A stretch of 13,171 bases of DNA from Discostella pseudostelligera (GCA_036940085.1 JALLBK010000411.1:1-13171); one strand, 5' to 3'; positions 1-7,563 are shown, numbered from the stretch's first letter. The notes: generated from the sequence alone by a model not told the origin. Numbers and translations are program-made.

Positions 1-360
1 GGCACCATCACATTTGAATTGCCTATCATGCTGGTAGGTCAGTGGTCAGCAATTTGTTGAGATGTGCCTCCCTTCACTCCCTGCATTCAGCACTCCTTGT
101 GGAAGCGTGTCGAGTGTCCCGCAAAATATCCTCCCGCCTGCCCGCACTGCTCGTGAGGTATCGTACAGATCAGCCCACGAGGGAATTAATATTGAAGCGG
201 GAAAGCAGGTCCTCTTTCCGTTCACAGCACCGCCCGCGATCCGCGCCACCGACGGACCCAACAAAAATCCGCCTCCAAACTCGAAACACCTTTGGCTTTC
301 GTGACAGGCGAGGCGTCGAGGCACAAACTACCGCAACAACTTCCATTGACAATCAATATC
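1..360 (+). promoter_or_regulatory. Upstream region of the PH/J-domain gene
   Basis: No convincing gene is seen here. Reading frames that cross this stretch lack homology-like composition and overlap each other. An E2F-like half site GCGGGAAA lies at 197-204, but it is a weaker match than the TTTTGGCGGG sites elsewhere in the window. No clear TATA box was found. The last part (about 300-360) is probably 5' UTR, because the first ATG of the downstream open frame is at 361. The 3' end or upstream exon of another gene at the left edge cannot be excluded. Confidence 0.4.
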
Positions 361-3300
361 ATGGCATCACCAATGAGGGGTTCCAGTGCTGCTGCCTCCA
401 CGGCACCACCACCACCACCGTCATCGTCATCGTCCACGGTACCAGTGGCCGAACTAGCATCCATGCTCCGCAAATCTGCCGACATTGTCGAACATCGAGA
501 GTTCCACCCGTTGCTCTATCAGACTATGCGGGCATTGACTGCGTATGCTGGTGAATATGCCGAGGGATTGATTAATAATTCGGCTTCATCACCGCCTGGT
601 GTGACTGTAGCTCCGCCGTCGTCGCAACAACAGGCGAAAAATTCTGCATTTCATGACGTTCCCGATGATGTCTTGGACTCTACGCCGACAGCTGGAATTT
701 CGAATGGCGTCAGTGCCGGACAGCGAGTGCCACCAACATCATCATCTTCATCCGTGGGGGGAACCACCGCTGCCGCAGAACGGCTTGTAGGTGCGCCACC
801 GGGGGAACAATTGTCCAGGGCGGCTGCGCCATCGGGGCAAAGCAACCAACAGCAACAACATCCAACACCACGAGCACCGCACAAGGGGGTATTCAGTCTC
901 AAGGGCATCAAAAAGGGTATCGAAAAAATTGGCGCCGATGTGAATAAATTAGTCGGAGAAACTGCAACCTCAACTACTCATCATCCTCATCCTCATGAAA
1001 AGAGCAATAGCAGAGATGATCTGCCATTCGACGAGTATGCATGGTGTGATGAACACTTTACCCGTGGCTGTCATTGCAAATCGTTGAAAAATGCTGCCAT
1101 ATCTAGCAATTCGAATCATTCCTCTACTGCTGGAACTGGAGGTCAACACCAAAATCTTCAGCAGCAACCGCAGCAACTGCAACAGCCATCTTCCAGCGAG
1201 AGAACATCACTGAATGCCAACTCTAATTCCAATTCCAATGCCGTCCCAGAACTGTCCAGTTCCTCCTCCAAACCATGCTTCCAACGTCCAATCAACCCAT
1301 CCTCAAACCTCATCGCCAATGGTTGGATAGATCAACAACGCCGTTCGAAAATGCGGGTGGTATGGAAAGACGTCCTAGCCTCCCTAGTCGAGGGACGTCG
1401 TCCTGGTGAAGAAACTACATTGTGGATCCAACGTCAAGTCATTGACTCCACTACTGGCAAAGTTACTGGATTGGAGGCATTGCATCAAATACCAATGAAA
1501 TGGTTAGAAGATGTCAATTATGTTGACATATATGGGGATCATCAATTTACATTGAAGGTGTACAATATTTCCGAGGAATTTTATTTCCGTACGCGGGATG
1601 AACTGAGTGCACAGAGTTGGGTGTTGACGTTGAGGAGTGCACGTGATTCGAGTTTGGAGGGGAATGTGCGCATGACTGGCGGTGGGGGGCCGGCGGTGCT
1701 GGGCAGTGGTAGTAATAGTGGGAATAATGTGGCCGCAGAGAAGAACCAAACTGCTAAAGAGATGGGGCTGTATAATCTAGAGGATGGGGACAATTCGGGG
1801 AAACATCAGCCCACCAGTCAAGGTGGGGGAGCTTCGTCGGCGAGAGGTGACGGTGGAGAGAGTAGTACCATCCCACCCCAGGCTGGCGGGGATGCTGATG
1901 CTAGGGGGGATATTAGTAGTCGTCCAACAACTTCCCTTCCATCTGGTCAGCAGCAAGAGCAACAAACAGCGATCCCAACAGCATCGTCGAGAATGTCAAT
2001 TGCGGAATTACGCGCCATTGCTCACGGTGCTGGATTCAATACCCGTGGTATGGAGAGGCAGGATCTAGAACGGATTGCCGCCCATATCCGTAATGGGGCG
2101 TTCAACCCCAATCCCACACCCACTGCAACACAAGCGCCTGCACCTGCAACGACATCAGCTAGAACACACAATACCCAACAGAGCATGCAGAAAGAGGCGG
2201 CTATGAGAGAAGCTGCAATGCGAGAGGCGGCAATGCAAGAGTCCGAACAATCCGCCATGGCTGAAAAGTACGAGAAGGAGAAGGCCCAAAAGGCCAACGA
2301 GGAGGCTCGCCGACAGAAAGAGATCGAGGAGCGCATCGCCTATGAACAAATGCGGCGTGAGCGCGAAGAATACGAGAAGCGTCGAATGGCGGAGCAAATG
2401 GCAGATCAGCAGCTGAGACAGCAAAAAGAAATTGAGTTGCAAGCTTCCGAGATTAAACGTAGGCAGGAGGAGGATCGATTGCGCAAGATGGCGGAGTTGC
2501 AACAACAGCAACAGCTGCAGCAAGCTCAGGCGGCTGCCGAAAGGAAGAAGCGGGAAGAGGAGGAGGAGTTTAAGCGTAGACAGGAGGAAGATCGGCAGCG
2601 CAAGATTGCGGCGTTTCAGCAGCAGCAAGCCCAGACCGCTGCCGAGCGGAGAAGGAGGGAGGAAGAGGAGCAGAGAAAAAAGCAACATCAAGTGCCTCCC
2701 GGCGGCGCTGGTATTCCGTCGCCTCCGACATCTGGTGGATATCCCCAAAATTTCCAACCGCAACAACAGCAACCTTGGCAACAGCAGCAACCTCAACACC
2801 AACATCGGCCACAGCAGCCACAACAAAACTATCAACAACAGCAGCAATGGCAACAGCAGCAGCAACAACAACGGCCACAGCAACAGCATCCACAAAATTT
2901 TCACCAGCAGGGATTCCCCGGGCAACAACAGCAGCCAAATCAGCAACAGCACCCCTACCACTTTTCGAATCAAAATACGCATCATCAGGGAGGACAGCAG
3001 CAACGTCCGCAGCAGCAACAACAACCTCATTTCCAACACCAGCAACAGCCACAACCACAGCCACAACCGAGACCGCAGCCATCCGACGGCAAAAATGCTC
3101 AAGGAATGCCCAACCTCCCATCCAAATATGAACAAATGGAAGAAAAGAATGGAGAACCATGTTCCGCATCTACGCTGCAAATCAAACGTTCCATCCTAAT
3201 AAACTGGGCATTGCAACCTCCGAATCTAAACATGCTCCGTCCCATCGATCATCTCATCTCTACGATCCACACTGCAATGCCACCCGCCTTTGGTGTTGCG

Positions 3301-3558
3301 GCACACGCCTACTTTACAAAATTTACGCCCATTTCACAAAATGAATTGATCGCTGTGGCCTCCATGGGAAGTCATCCCGATGAGGAAAAGTTAAAGAAGG
3401 CGGTACGAAAGGTGCGAGTGTTTTTGCATCCGGACAAGTTGCCCAGAGATTTATCACATGATCAAGCCTTCGCGGCACGTATGCTTTGGGATATAACGAG
3501 CGATTCATGGGAGGAGTTTCAGAAACATAAGGATGAGTTGGATTGGATCCGTAGTTGA
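361..3558 (+). CDS. PH-like, SAP-like, coiled-coil and auxilin-type J-domain protein
   Basis: This is a single-exon protein of 1,065 residues. The frame is open further upstream but has no ATG before 361 (context ATCATGG), so that start was chosen. Domains seen: a Ser/Pro-rich N-terminus; a short basic amphipathic segment (about 178-200, FSLKGIKKGIEKIG); a Cys/His cluster W228-C229-x2-H232-x4-C237-x-C239; a PH-like domain (about 321-429) ending in a helix with the typical Trp (W420); a SAP-like helix pair (about 545-579); a long charged coiled coil (about 611-777) containing a 39-residue tandem duplication; a Gln/Pro-rich region (about 799-907); and a C-terminal J domain (about 990-1065) with HPDK at 1023-1026 followed by an auxilin-like W-x-EF helix. 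J domains stimulate Hsp70 ATPase. C-terminal J domains of this type occur in auxilin/GAK clathrin-uncoating factors, so a role in coat disassembly at membranes bound by the PH domain is plausible. The PH and SAP calls rest on pattern only. Confidence 0.8.
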   Translation: MASPMRGSSAAASTAPPPPPSSSSSTVPVAELASMLRKSADIVEHREFHPLLYQTMRALTAYAGEYAEGLINNSASSPPGVTVAPPSSQQQAKNSAFHDVPDDVLDSTPTAGISNGVSAGQRVPPTSSSSSVGGTTAAAERLVGAPPGEQLSRAAAPSGQSNQQQQHPTPRAPHKGVFSLKGIKKGIEKIGADVNKLVGETATSTTHHPHPHEKSNSRDDLPFDEYAWCDEHFTRGCHCKSLKNAAISSNSNHSSTAGTGGQHQNLQQQPQQLQQPSSSERTSLNANSNSNSNAVPELSSSSSKPCFQRPINPSSNLIANGWIDQQRRSKMRVVWKDVLASLVEGRRPGEETTLWIQRQVIDSTTGKVTGLEALHQIPMKWLEDVNYVDIYGDHQFTLKVYNISEEFYFRTRDELSAQSWVLTLRSARDSSLEGNVRMTGGGGPAVLGSGSNSGNNVAAEKNQTAKEMGLYNLEDGDNSGKHQPTSQGGGASSARGDGGESSTIPPQAGGDADARGDISSRPTTSLPSGQQQEQQTAIPTASSRMSIAELRAIAHGAGFNTRGMERQDLERIAAHIRNGAFNPNPTPTATQAPAPATTSARTHNTQQSMQKEAAMREAAMREAAMQESEQSAMAEKYEKEKAQKANEEARRQKEIEERIAYEQMRREREEYEKRRMAEQMADQQLRQQKEIELQASEIKRRQEEDRLRKMAELQQQQQLQQAQAAAERKKREEEEEFKRRQEEDRQRKIAAFQQQQAQTAAERRRREEEEQRKKQHQVPPGGAGIPSPPTSGGYPQNFQPQQQQPWQQQQPQHQHRPQQPQQNYQQQQQWQQQQQQQRPQQQHPQNFHQQGFPGQQQQPNQQQHPYHFSNQNTHHQGGQQQRPQQQQQPHFQHQQQPQPQPQPRPQPSDGKNAQGMPNLPSKYEQMEEKNGEPCSASTLQIKRSILINWALQPPNLNMLRPIDHLISTIHTAMPPAFGVAAHAYFTKFTPISQNELIAVASMGSHPDEEKLKKAVRKVRVFLHPDKLPRDLSHDQAFAARMLWDITSDSWEEFQKHKDELDWIRS
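2455..2673 (+). repeat. 117-nt tandem duplication inside the coiled coil
   Basis: Two adjacent copies begin at 2455 and 2572 and encode residues 699-737 and 738 to about 771. Both start KRRQEEDR-x-RK, continue through a Gln-rich stretch, and end in AAER(K/R)(K/R)REEEE. The second copy is slightly shorter in its Gln block. The shift is a whole number of codons, so the frame is kept and the heptad-like charge pattern continues. It looks like unequal crossing-over or replication slippage that lengthened the coiled coil. Confidence 0.8.
2755..3087 (+). repeat. CAA/CAG-rich low-complexity tract coding poly-Gln/Pro
   Basis: This tract codes for about 110 residues dominated by Gln with interspersed Pro, His, Asn and Phe. 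It mixes CAA and CAG codons with occasional CCA/CCG, so it is an interrupted trinucleotide repeat and not a pure microsatellite. Its low complexity creates long spurious open frames on the opposite strand. It probably forms a disordered linker between the coiled coil and the J domain and is likely to vary in length between strains. Confidence 0.85.
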
Positions 3559-3743
3559 TATTGTCGAGAGGGGGGTGGTCGTTTGTAGAATCTATGGCTT
3601 TGTAGTATTGGGACGCATCGCATACTAATCGTAGTCGAACACGAATGTTGAGAGTGTACATCAAATGATCAACTACTAGATTCTGTTTCTAATTAAATAG
3701 ATTAAAGCGAATCAAGCATTGTGTATGATGTATGAACCGGAGT
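3559..3743. other. Convergent 3' intergenic region
   Basis: This 185-nt stretch separates the stop codons of two converging genes. It must hold both 3' UTRs and polyadenylation sites. It is A/T-rich near 3685-3710 (AATTAAATAGATTAAAG). No exact AATAAA and no open frame worth reporting were seen. Confidence 0.5.
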
Positions 3744-4898
3744 TTAGTCAACCGGCTTGGCAATGATGGGCACATCATTAATAGCTTTCTCCACACCATC
3801 ATCCGTATCGTTACCATCTGAATCATCCCGTGGAGTAACGAACAAAAGAATAGTGGCAACTATCAAACCGATATGAAGAATGGCATGGAAATATATCTGC
3901 CTTTCATCGTTGGGGGATAGCTCCTTTGGAGCAGTGAATGATTTGAGAATAGCAAGCTTTTGTCGTATTTCATGACTCATCTCCTCCGATAATTTCCCTC
4001 GATTCGAATTAAGTTTCTTCTCCAGCATCTTCACTTGCTTTTCACTATATTCCATACCATGTACCAAGGACATGGAGAGTGCACGATTGTACAAGTTTCC
4101 AAGCGTAGAGAACGGCTCTTTGAATGAGAAGAGTGTCGAGGTACGAACGATGAGTGCCAAAAATCGTTGTTTGTATCGATTAAGACCGGTAGCATTGCCA
4201 TAGGAAACAAATCTCGCGACGATTGTATCAAAGAAGATAATGTTGTACACATCATTTCCAATTTTGTAACCAACCTGCTTTTCAATAAATTTTTCCACAT
4301 CCGCTGTCAATTCCATCGAGGAGTCTGGTGCACCCTTGTACAGTGTGACGTGGCTCGAGTACTTGGAAGAACCATTCATCCCTTTTGATACAAATAAGAA
4401 GGATGGAAAACTTTTCAAGTCGAGAGAATTCTTGGCAAAGTTCCGATTCCCCTCGTACCATACGCCACTGGCATCTTCAAAGGGAGCTATCAATTCCATA
4501 TAGGCAAAGATAGCGCCCTTGCCCTTTTCCATAGCGTCGGCTATCCTTTTGTCGGGTGTGGCCTCAAGCTTTTTACAAATGTGTTCACGCACTTCCTTGT
4601 TGGTAGGCTCGTGAACAATGAGGAATACGTTGGTGTCGCGAGCTGCTTGGCGTAGATCATAGTCGTCCGAGATTGTGATGCATTTCTTGTTGAGTGGGTC
4701 GCTGTTGCTGTTGCTGGCGGATGCGGCCACAGGAGCAGATGCAATTAGAGTGAGAAAGATGATGGCCAATGAGGCAACGATGAGAGTGCGTAGGCGCCAA
4801 CGGCAATGGCGGGCCAGATGTGGTGCGATGGCGATGTCCAATGGTGAATTCATTTTGGTGGTATGGCTCCGATCGGCACCAAAGATCTTCATGGTCAT
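3744..4898 (-). CDS. ERp29/PDI-D-like ER protein with C-terminal membrane anchor
   Basis: This single-exon frame codes for 384 residues. The N-terminus has basic residues (R30-R37) followed by a hydrophobic core (about 39-59) ending in small residues, which fits an ER signal peptide. Residues about 72-207 look like a thioredoxin fold with the cis-Pro strand SFPSFLFV (P165), but no CXXC is present, so no redox activity is expected. Residues about 208-325 match the helical ERp29 C-terminal (D) domain by pattern: a ...EYSEKQ...LEKKL... helix, then a K-L-S-E-E-M segment and an ...QKLAILKSF helix. ERp29 and Windbeutel are non-catalytic luminal chaperones for secretory cargo. Unlike them, this protein has a hydrophobic segment at about 337-356 and an acidic tail (360-370), with no KDEL-type ending. 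It should therefore be membrane-anchored with the chaperone domains in the lumen. The start could instead be M3 (4892) or M16 (4853); M16 would give a more typical signal peptide. The gene is divergent from the DIX gene. Confidence 0.78.
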   Translation of the reverse strand: MTMKIFGADRSHTTKMNSPLDIAIAPHLARHCRWRLRTLIVASLAIIFLTLIASAPVAASASNSNSDPLNKKCITISDDYDLRQAARDTNVFLIVHEPTNKEVREHICKKLEATPDKRIADAMEKGKGAIFAYMELIAPFEDASGVWYEGNRNFAKNSLDLKSFPSFLFVSKGMNGSSKYSSHVTLYKGAPDSSMELTADVEKFIEKQVGYKIGNDVYNIIFFDTIVARFVSYGNATGLNRYKQRFLALIVRTSTLFSFKEPFSTLGNLYNRALSMSLVHGMEYSEKQVKMLEKKLNSNRGKLSEEMSHEIRQKLAILKSFTAPKELSPNDERQIYFHAILHIGLIVATILLFVTPRDDSDGNDTDDGVEKAINDVPIIAKPVD

Positions 4899-5003
4899 GG
4901 TGCTAGGTGCAAGAGGTGGTATGGTAGTGGTAATGGCATGATTTGTTGGATGAGGTGGCGGCGGCTATTGTACCTACGATACCGTCTGTCTCGAATCCAG
5001 CTG

Positions 5004-5015
5004 TTCCCGCCAAAA
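5004..5015 (-). promoter_or_regulatory. E2F/DP-like site TTCCCGCCAAAA
   Basis: The site reads TTCCCGCCAAAA on the plus strand. It contains CCCGCCAAAA, the exact reverse of the TTTTGGCGGG found three more times in this window. It matches the E2F consensus TTTSSCGC in reverse. It lies about 107 nt upstream of the ERp29-like ATG and about 166 nt upstream of the DIX ATG, so it could serve either gene. Confidence 0.6.
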
Positions 5016-5032
5016 CTCGAAGTGCCGTTGGG

Positions 5033-5040
5033 CCACGTGG
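5033..5040. promoter_or_regulatory. Palindromic G-box CCACGTGG
   Basis: This is a perfect 8-nt palindrome with a CACGTG core, the usual target of bHLH or bZIP factors. It lies 18 nt from the E2F-like site in the same divergent promoter. A related CCACGTGT occurs twice before the TFIIF gene. Function is inferred from the motif only. Confidence 0.45.
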
Positions 5041-5180
5041 GCACGCACCTGCACGCACGCACAGGAGAAGATAGGTAATATTCGACCATGACCATGGCCG
5101 CGGTTTGACCGGACCTCCTGCCTAGATACTACGCCGATCTTTCCCCATCACTCTCTCACCATACTCACAGGCCAGGAACG

Positions 5181-6485
5181 ATGGCAACAATAAGGTGCGT
5201 TTCACTTGTTCGGGTTCTGGTGACTATGGTTATTCGCGTCGCCGTCGGTGAGGCTGTACCCCGCCCCCCGGCCTGGGGCCGATGTGAATGTGTGGGTTCA
5301 ATGCCGATGCGTCGGCTGCTGCGACAATGATCGGGCGCGCCACCATGAATATCACTCCATGGCCATGAGCAACGGACCCTCCCCTTCTAAACTTTGGAAG
5401 TAGCCGTAAAAAATGGAAATCATTTGTCTAACATTTGCCTTGTTCGCTTTTCGATTCCAATTTCACTCCACCCCAGATATTTCCTCCCGGCCGATGGCGA
5501 CAACGAGGACACACCCAATGTCTTCCTCGCACCCAAGCCTAGTCGGCCTGGCTACCCACCACTATTGGGGCAAATAAAAGGGAGCTTTCCACTTCCTGGA
5601 AGTTATCATTTTAGATTCAAATCTCCCCTAGTGCCTGGATCCGATCGGGATAAACATGCTGTGGCGGTATGGATGGATTGTGTCGATGATAATGCGCCTG
5701 TGCCAATGTGGCAAAATTCGATTATTGCGAAGGTGACGAGAATTAGCTTGGATGACAATGATGAGGTAGCAGTAGCCAACGATTTTGCTAGACCAGGTGT
5801 GACTGGAGCAGAGTCGAATGTTTCTGCTGCCTCTGTTCCTTCGGCACAACCCAGAGCTACGACGGAAACCTACAATAATGTTTCAAATCATTCTTCCGAT
5901 TCATTGCTTGGGGCATTCGACGAACCTCTTGTTCCCACCGCCCCAACATCCTCTGCGGCTTCTTCGGTTCACTCCAGTTCGGAGAATTTGCTTGATGTGG
6001 ATCATCATCATGTTCCTGCTCCGGCGTCGGGGGGGAGCTTGCTGGATATGGACCATCTTGGATCACCCTCGGTTACCACCTCGAGCGGCGCGAACACTCC
6101 CACTTCTGACCACCATGAGCTATTGAACATGTCCGCTCCGATGCCGTCGCAGCCCTCCCGTCCTATGCCTCCTGTCTCGGGAGGAATGATGATGTCTCAA
6201 TCTCAGCAGCAGCCGCAGCAGCAGCAGCGTCAGCAACCCATGCAACAACACCACGGTCGTCCACCTCAACCAACTCCCATGCAAATGCAAGGTCAATATC
6301 CAATGCAATACCCACCACAGGGCCAATATGCAGCACAGGGGATGTCGCAGTTGCCTCCACCACAGCAGCAGCAGCAGCAGCAGCAACAACGCAATATGCA
6401 AAATGGTGGGAACAGGAATGCATTTGATAAATTCAGCGGGAGTAGTCTTGATCCACTTGGTAGTTTGAATTGGAACATGAAGTAA
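5181..6485 (+). CDS. DIX-domain protein, two exons: join(5181..5194, 5477..6485)
   Basis: The spliced protein has 340 residues. Exon 1 is only 14 nt (ATG GCA ACA ATA AG) and joins exon 2 in phase 2, giving a start M-A-T-I-R-Y-F-L-P. The unspliced frame has no ATG until codon 71, inside the conserved domain, so an upstream exon is required. Residues about 3-98 look like a DIX domain: a beta strand IRYFLP, then GSFPLPGSYHFRFK (41-53), then the strand-loop VWMDCVDDNAPVP (69-81) and a final strand IIAKVTRI. DIX domains polymerise head to tail in Dishevelled, Axin and plant SOSEKI proteins; to my knowledge DIX-like domains also occur in the SAR group. The rest is Ser-, Pro- and Gln-rich and probably disordered. 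It contains LLDVD (176-180) and LLDMD (193-197), which fit the clathrin-box pattern, related LLGAFDE (148-154) and LLNM (220-223), and a poly-Gln run at about 6361-6386. It is likely a cytoplasmic scaffold. Confidence 0.75.
5195..5476 (+). other. Spliceosomal intron (282 nt, GT-AG) of the DIX gene
   Basis: The 5' site reads AAG|GTGCGT and the 3' site ends CACCCCAG|AT after a short pyrimidine-rich stretch. Removing it joins the ATG at 5181 in frame to the DIX coding sequence and completes the first beta strand of the domain. The interior includes a very GC-rich patch at about 5258-5280. It is the only intron needed to explain the coding regions of this window. Confidence 0.75.
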
Positions 6486-6591
6486 AGAAGTATCGGAGTT
6501 GCTGCGTAATAGTGACTCAATACAGATCCTGTGGTAGAGCAGTTGTACGATATCAACTAAACTAGGGAGCCAAACTTGAGTGGTGGTTTCT
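6486..6591. other. Convergent 3' intergenic region
   Basis: Only 106 nt separate the stop codons of the converging DIX and plastid-protein genes, so their 3' UTRs must be very short or overlap. Nothing beyond a TATATATC stretch (6593-6600) at the right edge was seen. Overlapping antisense 3' ends are possible. Confidence 0.45.
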
Positions 6592-7359
6592 TTATATATC
6601 AGCATCCTCCGTTGAAACTACCTGCGAGTTGAGCATTTCCATCATATCATCCAACTCGGCATTCGTAGGTTGACGTCTATCCACGGAGCTCAGGATTTCT
6701 GGCATCTTGGCCTTTCCATCGGCAGTCCGGACAGTTCGAAATCCTTCCTCATTATTCTCATACAATTCTCCCGCAAATCCAACTTCTACACTCCGAACAT
6801 CAGCTGCACCATCGACATCACGAAACATTTGTTGAAACACAATCTCTGGCTTACAGTAAGCTACATCCAACTCCGAATCACCAGGTGCTACCCAAAGTTC
6901 CAACTTTCCCCATTTAGGATACAGTTCGGCGGGACGCAATCGAGCAGAGTGCTCTTCAATCATCGACCATTGTCTTGCGATTGCCTTATCAATTGGAACA
7001 TCCGATACGTGTGCCACTTTCCCCACATACCAAAAAGTGTCCATGTTGGGATCTCTAGCATAGATATCATTAGTGAGCTCCTTCCCGGCAACTGCCTTGA
7101 TATTCTCAAAGTTTTCTCGTTGTCGCTGTATGTTGAATAAAATGTATTTCATATCCCTCGGTACTGGCGGACCATTAAATTGTAAATCTTCCTCTTCATC
7201 CTCATCAATTAACATATCCCATTTCCTATTTGATGCAAACAAAGCTTGATTGGGCACATAATGTGTAATTGTTGCGCATCGGAGAGGGAGATGAAATGCA
7301 TGTGCAGGCGACGACCACAAGGTAAATATCAGCAGTTGAACGAGTGTCATGAACGTCAT
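6592..7359 (-). CDS. Predicted plastid-targeted protein of unknown function
   Basis: The protein has 255 residues. The open frame runs on upstream to about 7572 but contains no ATG before 7359, so 7359 is the start (7350 is an alternative, three codons on). The N-terminus is a signal peptide (about 4-21) ending S-P-A-H-A, followed by F22 and a basic stretch H-L-P-L-R. A Phe just after a signal cleavage site is the hallmark of proteins imported into diatom plastids through four membranes. The mature part starts with an acidic patch (51-58) and then has a conserved-looking core at about 105-212, with MDTFWYVGKVAHV, a helix around ARQWSMIEEHSARLRP, and a strand LELWVAPGDSELDVAY. I recognise the style of a conserved plastid/cyanobacterial-type protein but cannot name the family. 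There are no transmembrane segments after the signal. It is divergent from the AT-hook gene. Confidence 0.75.
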   Translation of the reverse strand: MTFMTLVQLLIFTLWSSPAHAFHLPLRCATITHYVPNQALFASNRKWDMLIDEDEEEDLQFNGPPVPRDMKYILFNIQRQRENFENIKAVAGKELTNDIYARDPNMDTFWYVGKVAHVSDVPIDKAIARQWSMIEEHSARLRPAELYPKWGKLELWVAPGDSELDVAYCKPEIVFQQMFRDVDGAADVRSVEVGFAGELYENNEEGFRTVRTADGKAKMPEILSSVDRRQPTNAELDDMMEMLNSQVVSTEDADI

Positions 7360-7547
7360 GGTTTGCACTCGACGTGGAAGAATTACGGATTGCGACAAGA
7401 AGTCGATGCGATGGTGGTGATGACGGTGGATAAGTTGGAGAAGACGGTACCTCACATCGCCATCATCATGGTGAGACGAAGGGACGACGATGACGACAAC
7501 GAGCGACGACGAATGGTGTGCTGGGTGGATGGATGGGAGTGGTATTA

Positions 7548-7563
7548 CTTTTGGCGGGAAAGT
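7548..7563 (+). promoter_or_regulatory. E2F/DP consensus site CTTTTGGCGGGAAAGT
   Basis: The core TTTTGGCGGGAAA is close to the textbook palindromic E2F/DP site (TTTSSCGC plus its complement). It is the best E2F match in the window and shares TTTTGGCGGG with three other promoter sites. It sits outside any supported coding sequence once the plastid gene starts at its first ATG. It may regulate either or both divergent genes. Confidence 0.65.

Larger units (their letters stand above)
4899..5180. promoter_or_regulatory. Divergent promoter between the ERp29-like and DIX genes
   Basis: This 282-nt region between two opposite ATGs must carry both promoters. It contains an E2F-type site (5004-5015) and a CACGTG box (5033-5040), described separately, and a short GCAC-rich repeat at about 5041-5062. 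An ATG at 5088 opens only a six-codon frame ending in TGA at 5108, which would be an upstream ORF if it lies in the DIX gene transcript. No clear TATA box was seen. Confidence 0.6.

Noticed and set aside
42..554. Open frame of 170 residues over the left region
   Set aside because: It overlaps the start of the J-domain gene in a different phase and has no recognisable domain or codon pattern.
2155..3180. Long Leu-rich open frame on the minus strand (341 residues)
   Set aside because: It is the shadow of CAG/CAA and GAG-rich codons of the coiled coil and poly-Gln region; the antisense of CAG reads as Leu. The composition is pure low complexity with no domain.
2432..3199. Ser/Asn/Arg-rich open frame on the plus strand in another phase (255 residues)
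   Set aside because: The frame stays open because the repeat tract has no stops in any phase. It has no independent features and overlaps the J-domain protein fully.
5394..5476. Unspliced N-terminal extension of the DIX protein
   Set aside because: It has no ATG and is not DIX-like; it lies inside the inferred intron.
6120..6605. Minus-strand open frame opposite the DIX protein tail
   Set aside because: It is Leu- and His-rich antisense of the Gln/Pro/Met-rich tail, a repeat artefact.
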